This document shows, in pieces, positions 1-12,895 of a DNA stretch of 64,000 nt. Location: NCBI GenBank assembly GCA_032158295.1, contig CM063251.1:13281757-13345756 (forward strand), written 5' to 3'. Below the pieces are notes generated by a model. That model saw nothing but the letters and a program-made list of their open reading frames with translations, searched no databases and was not told the DNA's origin. The stretch comes from Pycnopodia helianthoides. Its lineage: Eukaryota; Echinodermata; Asteroidea; Forcipulatida; Asteriidae. The translations under genes were made by a program, and so were the position numbers. Numbering within the stretch: the first letter of the stretch is position 1; every line of letters starts with the position of its first letter.

Positions 1-1580
1 CAAATTTTGTCAATATATGTTGGAAGATTTCATCAGATCCCCTCCAATCCGTTACCATGGTATAGTGCAATTGTTGCACGCTGTGTGGTGGGGGTTCATG
101 GGTTTTGTGTTCATGGGTTTTGTAAACCCTCAAGGAGAAATGACACCCGAGGCAAAGCCTCAAGTGCCATTTGCCGCCCCCGCCCCCCTACCCCAGGTGT
201 ACAACACATCCATGGACCCAATCACAGCGTGCAACAACTGTTTAATGTACGTATGTACACGCATTCAGCAGACAAACTGCAGTTTATGGAATGATCCTTG
301 ACATTATTCATGGTATTATATGCATGACCAGCCATCAGATTTTCCATACTCGCCGTTCTTAATAATCATGTAGGTTGACAAGTTGACCTACATATTTATA
401 AAGCAAGTTAAAGCATGTACATTGTTGTACATGTTTATGTTGCAATACATTTTCTATGGAGGAAATTCTAAACAAGATCAAAGTATTCATTCAGCAGTAA
501 ACAGTCCGGTCTGAGGGGTTGTGGTAGAAAGAAGTCTGCTGGCCAAATTCCAGTTACAACTTATGCAGACCAGTCACAATTCTGTCAATTCTGGCATGGG
601 GATGGGGGAAGGAGAAGATAATATTTGAAAAGGACAAACAAATAGGTTTGCATGTAGAACAGAAATCAGGTTGCTAGTACATCTGCAAAATAGGAAATGA
701 AACTGCCTGGTAATTTGTTTCCATTTGAAAAGTATAACAATCCATCAAATGGAATGATAACAAGTGCGGGCCACAGGAACTTACAATGGAAGTCGGTCAG
801 GTGTTATTGTCAAGGCTGTTATCGTAACTTCAGGTGAAGGCCATGCATTCAACCCTTGAGTTTTTTGATTGACTATTGTTTCCCGAAAGCTATGGAAGAC
901 TTTGTTCCTTCCTGGGCCCGTCTGGTGACTCTGCAATGTCAACATTCTAACCAAGAATGACATGTTCTTACGAAATTGGATTATCGAGAAGTTTAAATTT
1001 TGTTATCGCTGCATGTTGAATGAAATCTTGCTGCACTCGGTGAAATTTTCCAGTGGGTTGACTAACCATTTGAAAGTAATCAAGGACACGAGTTGTCTAC
1101 ATATACAACAGCACATAAGAATATCTGTTTACATTAGGGACATTTGATTTTGCATTCACCACACGATATCACACAGTGTAATGCAGACTCGCCAAGTTTT
1201 ATTTATCATGTACATGTGTATGTACGTGTATATATATAACATGGGACAGTTTATCAATTCTGATTGGTCGAGAGGAGGCCACGTGGCCATGTTTAAACGT
1301 GCCATATGTAAACACGGTTAGGAATGTTTAAACACGACAAGAGGAAATTGAGTCAAAAGAGGGCGCTGTTGGATGATTGCGCGGAGCATGCGAATTTCAT
1401 TGCCCAATTAAGTTGGTGCATGTAGTTCGCATATTTGACTTAGTGCAAGTTTGAAACTTGAGCCCCCAATTTAAAACTTGCACAAGGAGCTACTTAGTGT
1501 TCAACATGGATAGAAATTTAAAGCAGAATCGAGGCGAGCTGAGGCTGAAATGTCAGATATGTTCTCAAATTTTTTTGATT
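1..1580. other. No gene recognised
   Basis: AT-rich DNA with short chance frames only. It holds a decayed relic near 1040-1100 (TTTTCCAGTGGGTTGACTAA) of the TTAACCCTC element found intact at 28628 and 52449. A short repeat-like patch lies around 1245-1400 (GATTGGTCGAGAGGAGGCCA). Confidence 0.5.
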
Positions 1581-1930
1581 TTAAAGGGTATTATACAGGA
1601 TTGGTAGAGCTGACAAAACAGTCGCAAACAAAGTTCATGTTTTGTGTGATTAACCATACACATGAAATAACAAACCTGTGAAAATTTGAGCTCAATTGGT
1701 CATCGAAGTCACGAGAATATAGTGAAAAGAGACCTTTAAATGTGTTTTCTGTTTTTCAAACATCAAGTTTATTATCGCGCGCGATAAAAACTATTGTTTT
1801 ATTCATTTCTCAGAAACGATAGCATTTTAAGGCAGAAATATTTTAAGGAACCCTTTACTTACTTTAAATCATGTAAGTTATGTTTAACTGTGAAAATTTG
1901 TGTTTCGATTACCATATGTGTGCCTTTTAA
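1581..1930 (-). mobile_element. TTAA-flanked MITE, GATAATTATCGCGCG type
   Basis: It begins TTAAAGGGTATTATACAGGA and ends CCTTTTAA, with a TATCGCGCGCGATA core and the AATTTGAGCTCAATTGGTCA stretch. It is the reverse of the copy at 56147-56489. No coding capacity. Confidence 0.6.
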
Positions 1931-3071
1931 TGGAAAGGTAAATGAATGGGAATATAAGAGTGGTCACTCAGTTTAAACGGCCGTTTAAAACCTTGCAGGG
2001 TCAAGGGCCTGCATTAAAGAACCTCGTCTTTGGTTGGTCCTTTTATGGCTTGGAAGACCCTGCTAAACTGCCCTTCATGACCAAGTCACCACTCTTTTGA
2101 TCCCTGATTCCAAACCACAGTTGGATGATATGGATTAGTCAAACAGTTCAAAGGTTTAACAGAAAATCTACCCTTTAATCATTTTTAAAATCACACAATG
2201 GAATATCTATTTACAATAAAAGAGATTTCGCAATTCTTTCAGAATCTACCAGCAGCCATTCTTAAATTTAACATGGGGCCTTTGAATTGCCCTTAACCAC
2301 AACACCAGAGAACATACTGTAGCCCTAATGTTTTATTGTCCGTTTCCCCTCAGCTGTAATGGCTTCACACTTCATGCTGGCTGGGTCATCAGATTCAAGT
2401 GCCCCTACACTATAGTTTCATCTTTAGCTGTAGAACACATTGTCGAATAATTCTTCTTTTTAAAATTTATACTGTGCAAGTCTTTTAAAACCTCCAGGCA
2501 ACCGTTTTACTCTCAATACTAACTTAGTTAATAATGGTTTGGGAATAATGAGTTCCATAGGGGAAGTCGTGCATCCATCACTCAGGAAAATATGTTTGTA
2601 CAGTGGGTACATACATGTATACTTGTGTGTGTTTCAGCACAAGTTCAATACCTTATATTACATTATGTAGCGATTGAGCAGATTTATTCTAGTAATAGAC
2701 ACTAAGCACTTGAGATAATACAGGCCATTATGCAAAGAGCTAAGTCCGTTTTATCAGATCGTTTACTCTTTCAACCTCTTTGGTTGCGTTAGATTGGTAT
2801 TAAAAAAAGGAAAAACACCTTCCTCGTGACGCTTCAATCTTTAATTTTCTTCCATGGCTACACTATGACATGAGGATGCATATGTGTACATTGTACAGTG
2901 TACAGAGTACGTACAAGTTGATCTGACTGAGTCACTAATTACGATTTTATTCATTAATTTCACCGACACTCGGTCAAAATCCATGGCCACACACTTTGTA
3001 GAAGTCCAGTGCTAAGCCGTAAAATACTAACTTGTGACTAGACCCATCCTTCATGGCCTCCATCACAGTGT

Positions 3072-3106
<35 letters not shown>

Positions 3107-4831
3107 GTGTAGACGTATGCACATAATTTATGTGCTCTCAAATATCCATTTTGTAGTCAATTTTACAGGAATGTGGGTAATTTAGACTTTTAAAATTTTC
3201 ATTAAAAACACAAAACCTGTGGTTTGTGCAGAAGGCAAACCATTCTATATATACAGGCATGATATTCTTCCTGACTTAGTCTGATTTCCGATTTGTTTTG
3301 CCCTTGTGATTAAATAGCCTGAAAAGTCTTTTAAAGCGTATAAAATGTTCATTATAAGTAGATCAGTCCTTGTGCTAAAAAAAAAATGTTCCCGCTATTT
3401 TCTGCAAGGACCAAAATATCGTGCTCGATCATACCAGCCCTGCACAACTATTTGTTTCAGCACACATACTATACAGTGCTGGCAGTACATGTAAGTTATG
3501 TATATTAGGCAGCTACATGTCCGTGTGCATTGGACATAATTATGCCTTAAAAATGCTGGGTACAGTACCATCACGCTTAATGGTTTGGAATGATGGACAC
3601 ACTTGGAGTGTGAACTGCTTTCAATAAAAACCGCCATTCTAAAAAATAAAAAAAGGGTCTCACCCTGTCCACTACTGGTACAACCACATGGTTTCGAGTT
3701 GGCTTTCCCATGCGCTCGTAATGTAGGAATTTATGAGGACCATAATTTATTATTACATCATGCACACATGTCCGTGCAGTGAAGGATTTGATTTGAAAGG
3801 AAACACATGAACTCGCATCCCAAATGAAACTCGTGTTTCCTGTTTATATATTTATTCATTGTTCTAGCAATACACCACTGTAAGTGCAGAACAATGGAAT
3901 TTGTTTTGAGTACTATTTACGTCAAAATAAGAGAAAACCTTGGTAGATGTAATTACACTTTTGTGTACAATTTTTTAAAACATATAAACAAATAACCTGG
4001 AGTAATATTTAGCATTCAGTAGTTTTAAAGGAAAGATAAACCACATAATGTTTGACAGCCTGAAAATTGACAATGTGGTGAATGCAGTACAATGCATCCA
4101 ACCTTACGGATCAGGTTTGTGGGGTCCTGCTATTGTTTTTCTATTATTCTCTTTTCTAAAGAAAAACTTTGTGGGGTCCATTGTTCCATTGAGTAAAAGA
4201 CTCCACAAGGGCAAGGGCCTGTCCTTGAGCCCACAGTCCCTTCCACCATACACAACCCATCATGCCCGTTCAGTTGTTTAAAAGGTTGATCAACTCGCTA
4301 GGAAAAAATTCAAAAAGTTGGAGGGTTAGCAATAACACTAATTTAAGAATATTTATGTTGTACTCTTTACATTGTACATAAAATAATCCAAGGCGCTTAA
4401 AAATACACGTGTGTACGTCATGAAAACACAAAAAGTAGAGAGGAAATGGTATACATGTAGATAAGACTGATCACTAGGCCAGTGCCTGAACCTCAGAGTG
4501 GCTGTATAGGTCTGTCCTTGCCAACAGGGAACTAATTCATTCATATTGATTGTAAACAATGTGAAATTATGGCATTATTTACATTGACATATATTCTTAA
4601 TGTTATAAATACTAAAGATGTCTGATAACTGTAACACCTTACCAGAGCCAACACAGCCGGGGATTTCCCAGGACAGAGGCAGGGAGAAAAACTTTCCGAT
4701 TTAGGGGGAACCAGGCGTGGAATGCCCTTCCTTCAACTCTTAAAAGACCGCCTGCTGGCAGCATCAGTTGTATTTAAGCTTTTAAATAACCAGTTTAGTA
4801 TTTCCTAGATTTTATGTCTATCTTTCCGCAG
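1931..4831. other. No gene recognised
   Basis: It holds a loose inverted repeat at about 1953-2098 (AAGAGTGGTCACT against AGTCACCACTCTT), a (TG)n run at 3074-3104 and otherwise unremarkable AT-rich DNA. Its short frames look like chance. Confidence 0.4.
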
Positions 4832-5103
4832 TTAAAGGAACATTACAGAATTGGTTTTTGCTTACAAAACAGTTGCTGGCAGTGTAAGCACTTTATGTAA
4901 TCCACCATATACATAAACTGACAAACCTGTGGAAGTTTGAGATCGATCGGCCATCTGGGTCACGAGAAAATAGTGAAAAACGGATTACACATTTGCATGA
5001 AATCATATAGGTTCAAAAAATGAATAAAACGCTCACTGAGCGATTAACTCCAATCGGAAAATTAGTTTATTCATTTCTCATCAAATATGGCATTTCAGAC
5101 AGG
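4832..5103 (+). mobile_element. Truncated TTAA MITE, TTAAAGGAACATTACAG type
   Basis: The left end TTAAAGGAACATTACAGAAT is intact; the sequence follows the full copy at 57402-57793 to GGCATTTCAGACAG, then stops. The right third is missing. Confidence 0.75.
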
Positions 5104-5132
5104 ACTATTGGACTGTTTCAAGGGGCACAAAG

Positions 5133-5160
5133 GGCAACGGAGGCAATTGCCTCCGTTGCC
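5133..5160. repeat. Perfect 28-bp palindrome
   Basis: The two 14-base arms GGCAACGGAGGCAA and TTGCCTCCGTTGCC are exact inverse complements with no loop. It lies in a fragment of the CCTTGGTGCCCCTT repeat family, between the truncated MITE and the next TTAA element. Confidence 0.8.
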
Positions 5161-5197
5161 TCTGTAAAGTACCAGGCCTAATTTTCTTTTTTTTTCA

Positions 5198-5581
5198 TTA
5201 ACCCTAAAGAACCCAAGTCCTACAATATCCTCATTGCCAAAGTGCAGGATTGTGAAGGATTTGGGCTATTAGGGATCTGCAACACAGGAGGATTTCGAAG
5301 GCTTTGGGCTAAAATGAGTTTTTTGTTAGGGTAGGATTTCGCAGGACTTGCGCTACCGGGCTGTTTTTACATAGGAGGATTTTGAAGGTTTTATGTATTA
5401 TGCAGCTTAGCCAAAATAGGATTCTGAAGGTTTTGGGCTTTTTTGACATTTTTTGACTCCCTAAATTCTGTCTCAAAAGGATTTTGAAGGATTGGGCTAA
5501 TATGTATACTTACAATAAGTTGAAGGATATTGAAGGATTTGGGCAGTATGTGTACCCAAGGGTCTAGTCTGTTAGGGTTAA
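5198..5581. mobile_element. TTAA-flanked element with internal tandem repeats
   Basis: The ends are TTAACCCTAA and TTAGGGTTAA. Inside lie about seven degenerate copies of GAAGGATTTGGGCT at roughly 5251, 5296, 5345, 5383, 5425, 5484 and 5530. No coding frame of note. Confidence 0.65.
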
Positions 5582-6360
5582 ACATCAGTTAGTTAAATAC
5601 TAGATTCATCCTTGACAGTCAATTGACACCGTTTGCATGAAAGATTCATCAACATTTACATGGTTGAGCACATAACCTTGGACAAGCAATTTCTAAGCAT
5701 TTCTGGCTTCAATTTGTTAAGAATTCGAACCAAGCAATCGTTTATTATGTTACTGCGAGCATGGCTACCCGTTGAAACCGAGGGCTTGTGACATGAAAGG
5801 GATCCCGGTCTTTTGACAAAGCGAGGACGTCTTCGTAAAAAACAACGGAGATATCACTTGAAAAAATCCCAAACAATGGGAGAACTTTATTTAAGAGAAG
5901 TCCTTGATACAACTGGGGCCGATTTAAAAAAGCACTAAGATTCGTCTTTAAGATGGGTTGTCAATGTTACCATAGTGATTTGTATTGTGACATCACACTT
6001 TTCTTAGCAATTAAGAGTGATTGGCAGTTAGCTCCGTGTGAAATTGAACCCAGGTCGACATAATAGTACAATGCACTAAACAGGAGCCTAAGTACTGGCC
6101 TTTTTGAAGCAGTAATGTGGGATTTGTATTGAATCATTTTATCAAAGTCATGCATAATTTAAATTCAAAGCAATAGATCTTCACGGAAAGCCATAGACCT
6201 TCATCATGCTGCCACCATCTTGGTCAAGTTCCCTGTATTCAATTATAGTAAAGAATGCCAATAATCATTGTGCACAAAAAAAGGAACCAGAATAATACTC
6301 CTTCCAACCTCGGTTTGGTTACAATAATAAGGATGGGAGAAAAATCAAGATGGTCACACC
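5582..6360. other. No gene recognised
   Basis: Mixed-composition DNA without repeats that I could match elsewhere in the window and without a convincing exon. Confidence 0.35.
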
Positions 6361-6490
6361 ACGATAAAGGTCTGGAATTGGGAGCTACAGCTATGGCTAG
6401 GACTGTTGCTAAGGACATCCTATACTTCAAGGCATGATGACGCGGAAATTTAGCCGTAGCTGTAGTTGCCAAATTCGGACACGGCCTTAC
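6361..6490. mobile_element. MITE, GGCTACAGCTACGGCTAC type
   Basis: Inverted ends GGGAGCTACAGCTATGGCTA and TAGCCGTAGCTGTAGTTGCC flank CATCCTATACTTCAAGGCAT. One of five copies in the window. Confidence 0.7.
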
Positions 6491-7660
6491 ATGTACATTG
6501 CTGAGTCCTCATGATGCAATTATCACACTACAAAGAGAGTGATTCGTTGTTGTCCGATAGTAGAGCCGTGTACTTAAGTCTGGGAAGAAAGTTTATTTGT
6601 TAGGATGCTTTTAAGGAATTGAGGAATGTCTGTCATTTTGGCAGTTGATTAACCCTCTTCTTGGCAGTCCATGAGATAATCGTTTTTCAAGCTCACATAT
6701 TGGAGGCCATCTTTTCTGCCTCAGCCATCAAATTATGGTTAGTTTCCTGTTGAGATACTCTCATTGACATTTTGAGTTTCCGGGTCAAGGAAAACGATTT
6801 CCTCCTTTCCAGAATTGCATAGTGAAAAAAATGAGCATCAAGCAACCCTAGAATAGACGTAGCTCTTACAGTCCCAAGTCCTTTGATATCCAATTGCCAA
6901 AGTGAAGAATTAAGAAGGACAGGGGCAGGTAGGCCCTTGCTTCAAGTGCTTGTCACAGGGTCAGTCATTCCAATCTTGTCCAAGTCCCAAACATTTTGGT
7001 GTAGAGTGACATATAGGAGAAGAGGAATTTCTATGAATCGAGCCAAACTCTTGTCAAAGTGCCCGGTCTGTCGACCAAAACATAGTCATCATGTTTCATC
7101 CAGTAGTGACCCCCTTCCACTGACGTCACCACTCGCATGTGGCTACTGTCTGGCCGTGGTCTGTCACTTTGGGAGTCAAATTGCATGTAAAGACATGGCA
7201 AGTGTAATGTGCACTACACAGTATAACAAACGAGGAAAACAGACTCCCAAAATGGTGCCACCAAGAATTATTGTGGTGACCAAGAATTGTTGTGGTGATG
7301 ACGTCAGTGAATTGGGTGGATAGAGACAGGCCCCTGTCCATGAGACAAGGGTCCCCTACGTATATGTACGTACTTGTACATTGTGCATCATACAGGCTGC
7401 GTGAGGCACACCCGGGCAAAGACCCCAGTTAAAGGGAAAGGCCAGCCACTAGACAGCCTTCATGAAATTCCTGTATTTGAGCAACTTCGGATCCGGAGTT
7501 GACCTGATTTGAAGCAGTCAGCAGGAACAGATGAAATTGTCTCCATGTTTCTTGTGAAATGTGGCCCTTGAAATCATTTGGAAGACTATAAATGCTTTCA
7601 AACTTTACCCACTACTGAACGCAACAATATGCAACAGAAGTAAAGAAATAAATGTAGGCC

Positions 7661-7772
7661 TTATCCGAATTGGCGGCTACAGCTACGGCTACGACTGTTG
7701 CTAAGCTTGTTGCATGATGATGTGGAAATCTAGCCGTAGTCAAAGCTGTAGCCGCCAAGTCTGACACGGCCG
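7661..7772. mobile_element. MITE, GGCTACAGCTACGGCTAC type
   Basis: Clean copy: ATCCGAATTGGCGGCTACAG at the left; GCTGTAGCCGCCAAGTCTGA at the right as its inverse. Confidence 0.75.
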
Positions 7773-8039
7773 CGGCCGCATCCTGATTTCTTTAACTTGA
7801 GTCTTAAAATCCTTAGTCGAGGATTTTATAAAATGAAATTATAAATGTGAAATTGTGTTGTTAGAAAAATATTGTGGCATCATGTAATACTTTGACATTT
7901 GGGCTTTACAATTGAAACGGATAGTGGGTCGAACACAAATCGCACAAACCTTTGGATAGTTTTCCTTGTTTAACGTTTGGATAGATTTGTGTTTAATGTT
8001 GGGATAGATTTTGTGTTTAATGTTTGATGTGTGGGTGAT

Positions 8040-8165
8040 ATAAGACCATATCCGAATTGATGGCTTTAGCAATGGCTACGGCTGGAACATCAAAACATAC
8101 TTTTCTCCAACATTTTAGCTGCAGCCAACATACACATAGCCGTAGCCACAGTCGCTTCTGACGCA
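8040..8165. mobile_element. MITE, GGCTACAGCTACGGCTAC type, diverged
   Basis: Left end ATCCGAATTGATGGCTTTAG; right part ATAGCCGTAGCCACAGTCGC. Arms are diverged but alignable to the copy at 7661. Confidence 0.6.
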
Positions 8166-8934
8166 GGTTAAGAGATGTATGTAATTATGCTTGATTCCCT
8201 GTGGCCGAATAGGAATATAGCCTTAGTTGTCTTATATAGAGTACAGGGCACCAGGGTAGCCAAGACAGCCTCATCTTGGGTCACTATGCAGTTTGCTCAG
8301 TGAGACCACTGTCTGGCATTTAAGATACTCCCGCATCCATTAAGAGGTTCACAACATCTTCCCATGTGGAGATGACTCATCACCTGTAGCACTACTCCCT
8401 TCAGCAGGTTTACTCAGTACAATGTGTAAGCTTGATGTACACGTGCGGATTTACAGTATAGGGACTTAGGATACAAGTCGCTTCGACGAAAAGAGAAAAT
8501 GTTGGTTAAATTGACATCACAAGGAAGCAGTGAGGGTTACAGGAAAAGGATGGTGAATTTTTGAAAATATAACATATATTTTTTTTATACGTGTCTGCTG
8601 GATCTAGACTTGGAAAAGAAAAAGATACATTTGTAAGTTATCATTGCACATGTTTATAAGTGCACGTTGCTCAGTGAAATACTCTATATATCTAGACAAA
8701 CTTTTTCCACAGGGTCTACACAATTTAAACTTGGGTACATTGTACTATTTGTAGGGTAGGGAGGGACCAGTACAATGGAGGGTAAACAGGTACACATGCA
8801 CTTGGGGGGGTCATGTAATCTCCACTCTACTTTTTCAATTGACAGCAATCATGGACGCCGTTATTTCTAGCTGAAAGGATTCATGCATTGTCTGAATGCG
8901 GGGGTGGGGGGTGGGGGTGCCACTGAAATATTCC

Positions 8935-9242
8935 TGAGTGTGGGTTCGAGTCCTGTTTTGATACTTGTGTCCTTGATTGAGTAAGATACTATACCATAGT
9001 TGCTTTGTCCTTCGGATGGGACATTAAGCTGTATAGGTCCCATGTACTAGGATTGATAGTGCATTATATACATGTGTATGCTTTTGTTAAAGAACCCAGA
9101 ACGCATTGTGGAAGAGTAGGGGGTCAACCCCTGTGTTTCTGGTTCACTCAGGAAGCGCCCTTGTTCACAGGTTTCCTCAGGCTTGCGAGCTATGAACAGT
9201 GATTAAGTTCACTTATGAGGCATCCTTGGTTTCATTACCAGA
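8935..9242 (+). mobile_element. tRNA-Leu-derived SINE, 5' truncated
   Basis: It starts inside the tRNA-like head at GTGTGGGTTCGAGTCC (B box). It continues with TTGTCCTTCGGATGGGACAT, AAAGAACCCAGAAC, TTTCTGGTTCAC and GAGGCATCCTTGGTTTCATT, shared with copies at 24648 and 50393. Confidence 0.8.
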
Positions 9243-10469
9243 ATGTAATCATAACAAGGCTTCCTTGCTTACTGCACACTAAGCAGCCATGAACTAATGT
9301 ACATTTGTACAGTAAGCCCTCCACCTGTAAATAATTGTGCATGGAAGTACATTAATCTTAGCATGGGATTATCAAATTTGTCCTTTATTACAGTGTACAT
9401 GTAATGTAGGTCTCATAGAGACTTAAAGTATTAAGTAATGAGACTCCCCTACATACCTCCAGATAAGTACTTATTAAAATTTTCTGTGCTGGTCAGTATC
9501 AGCCCCCCCCCCCCCCCCCCGCCAGCCTAAAGGTGTTTCACTAATCAACCTGAGTGCCTGCAAGATTTTTGTTTTGGTGTCTATCTGCAATTAATATTTT
9601 CCCTCTGTTGATTCAAACTAAAAGTATATACGTTTAAAAAAACACCCAGATGTATATAATGCAACATTTGAACCTCCCTCCCCTCCCCCCCCCCTGTCTT
9701 TGCGTGACTTTGAAAAATGTTGGTTTATGTTGGGTGGCTCATAAGTGCATAGTGCGGCAACAACCAAATGTAACAGGCGCTGTTGGCCTTTGCATAGTTG
9801 ATTGAATAATCATGAGACACTTTGCTGCCCACGTTCCCTTAAAAGGTGAGCGTGTTGTTCCTCTTTGGTTCATCTCCCCCTCCCCCCCCCCCCCTTGTCA
9901 ATTTTGCCGAGCACCGACCTCATGCTACCCACACACAGCTTCAGGAAATTTCTGCCCTGTGGTTAGCTAAACCGCTAGCTCGCTTCAGATAGTGTCCCCC
10001 ATCATCAGATATTCTGGAGATTGTGCACTCGGGAGATTATAAACACAGTCCATTGTGGCGTAATGCCCAAGACCAAAGAATAGGAGATAAGAAATGTATA
10101 TTTTGATCAATCTCAGTTGAACTTTGGCAGTGGAACGATAGCAAGTTATCTCGGTGACAATTTTAAGCTGTAATTTATGTAAAATACTGCAAACTGAGAG
10201 CCTGCACAATAGTGCATTCAGTACACCGTATGTGTGTTGATGTATGTACATTGTACATGTACATACTGTACAACAGTGTCTACATGCAGTGAACCTTTTT
10301 CCTTGTACATGTATAGCACAGCAAAATGCTACACAAAATGAGTCAGTTAGTCAACTCAAAAGTCATCGTTTGCTACACGTACAAGTACTCAATATTAGCG
10401 TTCAGTGTGCACAAAACATGTTTATAAATGCGATCGCTTTGATAAATCATTCCCCAAGTCACAAGTACA
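9243..10469. other. No gene recognised; homopolymer C tracts
   Basis: It holds poly-C runs near 9500, 9690 and 9880, and TACATGTA-type palindromes around 10240-10270. No convincing exon. Confidence 0.4.
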
Positions 10470-10943
10470 GTGTACACACATCAATTTATTGCTATCAATG
10501 TGAGGACTGTCCTTTCTCCCTCTATCTAAACACTCTCCATAGACTAAGCGCATGAAAAAATGTGAGGACACAAAAATACAAAGGATTCCAATGTAAGGAC
10601 AGCATTGTTCATTTTGGGTTCCTTTGCACGTTCTGCTGTTCCCACTCTGCTAGTAATACCATGTAGAGCTTACTATGGATGCACATGGCCCAACCTACAT
10701 GTACGTACATTGTGTGTAGGATGTAGGTGTCGTATGTCATGGTATTTCCAGTAGAGCATGTAGAGTGGGGACAGTAAAATAAAGGAACACAAAAGGAAAA
10801 ATGCTGTTCTCACATTGAAGTCCTTTGTGCTTTAGTGTCCTTGCATTTTTGTTGTGTGCTTAGTCTATAGACATGATAGTGTTCTACAGTTAGAGGGACA
10901 AAGGGAAGTCCTCACAGTAATAGCATTAAATTGATGTGTGTAC
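10470..10943. repeat. Long imperfect palindrome (474 bp)
   Basis: The left arm TGTACACACATCAATTTATT pairs with AAATTGATGTGTGTACATG at the far end. Further in, GTGAGGACTGTCC, CATAGACTAAGC, GGATTCCAATGT, GGTTCCTTTG and TTCCCACTCT pair with inverse partners in order. The centre is near 10706. It looks like a foldback transposon; no frame is conserved. Confidence 0.75.
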
Positions 10944-11459
10944 ATGTTTGATAATTTGTCTAGTGTGGTCCAAACTATAACACTGTACATGTTACTACCT
11001 TGAATATTATGTCTAGTGTATGGTGATAATATTCAAGTTGCCAAAATATACTGTGTGTACTGTAGTTGTTGTCACTACCCATGTCATTATTGATTGTACC
11101 GCTCGGTCAGACCATCTCTTCCCAGCCCATCGTATGACGACGCTCATCAAATCAGCTTTGGTCTTAAAGGGACCAATAATCAACCTATTTGCTGGTACAC
11201 ATGACACTTGTCATTGTTGAGCCTATCACATGTACCTACAACTACGTGTACACGGACATGGACAACTGATTTAGGTTTCTGAAGTGGTTATTACAAAAAT
11301 AATAAAAATCAAGGTCAAAAAACATCAAGCTGGGTCCAGAATGAAAATTATAATAGATTAGATGTTGTCATATTTGCATTAGAGATAAAGAATACTAATT
11401 GTGTTTTACCCACGCGCTGATAGGTGTTAAGCACTGTATACGCGGTGCTCTCCGGAGTC

Positions 11460-11787
11460 CTGTGAAGAACACCCTCGGGCATATGAGGCAGGTGGGATTT
11501 GAACCCACGACCTTGGCAAAGGTTGTTGGTGGCCACGGATTTGGGTTCAAATCCATGTGAGTAATATGCCTACATGGATTTTTTCTAATTTTTTTTCTCT
11601 TCACAGGACTTCAATATCCTGATGTTAATTTACCATAATCATTGCAGTACCCACTGCTAAAAATTTAGGAATCAAACTGCCTCTAGCTAACCAGCAAACT
11701 AGGTGTTCTAGCATGTCTAGTGGTAAGGTATCTGCTCTAGACTATAATGGCAAAGGGCTTTGGTTCAAATCTCACCTGAGTAATATG
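11460..11787. repeat. tRNA-like SINE relics with TAATATGC tail
   Basis: Reversed (11490-11520, GATTTGAACCCACGACCTTG) and direct (11710-11790, TCTAGTGGTAAGGTATCTGC to GGTTCAAATCTCACC) tRNA-like pieces. Both lead into GAGTAATATGCCTA- or GAGTAATATGC-type sequence, then a CTTCACAGGACT block. Confidence 0.5.
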
Positions 11788-12889
11788 CAGAGATACCAAC
11801 ATACACGATTTGGTCGTAGCAAATACGATTTTGGGCCATGACTACGCCGCTACGATAATACTTCCGTTAAATACGATAAACAAGCCGCCCAGTGTAAATG
11901 TATTTACAAACAATGTATCATGATAAAAACTAAACCTAAAAATATAAAATTAAAAAACTATAACAAATGTTGACTGCCGCCGCGTGATTAAAAGTGATGA
12001 GCGGCGAATTCACACACGTTTTTGTGCTCATTTAGGAGGTACCAATCCCATAAACTATCGCACTCGGGATTTGCCAACCTGACACACGCGTAGCACAGAG
12101 CATGACACAGAGCCACCAGCTCCCTGTACAGCATACATTCTACAGTCGCTTTTGTAGAGACTGGTTCCGCAGTTTTTCTAATGCTTCACGTCTTTGGATT
12201 GCGGCGGCAAACAGACACTGTGATAACTTTTATCTGCAATGTAATTCGCAAGTTATTATTAGCGCGACGGTCACGGTGTGGAGTTTTTTTGAAACATCGC
12301 GATCGCTGCATATCAACTAAAATAAAAGTGACAGAGAGAAAATATTTGATCGATCACAATCAAGGCCAAGACCTGATGAAAACTGTTGATAAAAAAGTTG
12401 TTAAGAATGCAGTGGTGGAAATAGAATTGGTTGGAAAGGCCAGTTGACGAAACTGCTCTTGCTGAAGTCGTTTGAAGACTTGATGGCCTGCTGTGGTCAG
12501 GTGGTGTGAAGCATTTGTCAGTTTGTTTTACTATTTTCTGTGCAAACGTGAGCATTACTATTTTAATAAACAATGGGACAGAAACCACAGCATTTTGTTG
12601 AATTGAGGTGGAAAAGGTTTTCTTCATGCACAAGCTAGTGCAAATTGCGTCCAATACATTTTTTTATATTTTTTTTAATACTTTTTTTTTTTTTTATAAT
12701 AAAATTCATAATTGTTTGACCTCTTAGGCAAGGCCGCTTTGCAATAAGCGATTTTCGCTGAGAGTATTAGCTTATACCATAAATGTCATAATATTCCTCT
12801 TTTTACGGCTCGATGAGTTGTATGCCTAACTTGAAACTTCAGTGCTCGGCGGTGCTACTCTTTTTGGGAATTCAATGTTGGCATCTCTG
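11788..12889. mobile_element. hAT-like non-autonomous element with target duplication
   Basis: The ends CAGAGATACCAACAT and ATGTTGGCATCTCTG are inverse with one mismatch. It is flanked on both sides by AATATG (11782-11787 and 12890-12895). The ~1.1 kb interior has only short frames (for example 12102-12320) with no recognised transposase. hAT elements normally make 8-bp duplications, so the superfamily is tentative. Confidence 0.7.
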
Positions 12890-12895
12890 AATATG

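Noticed and set aside
6883..7323. 146-residue open frame on the plus strand
   Set aside because: No domain. Part of it (CTACTGTCTGG...GGGAGTCAAATTGC) recurs near 19150, so it is dispersed repeat rather than gene.
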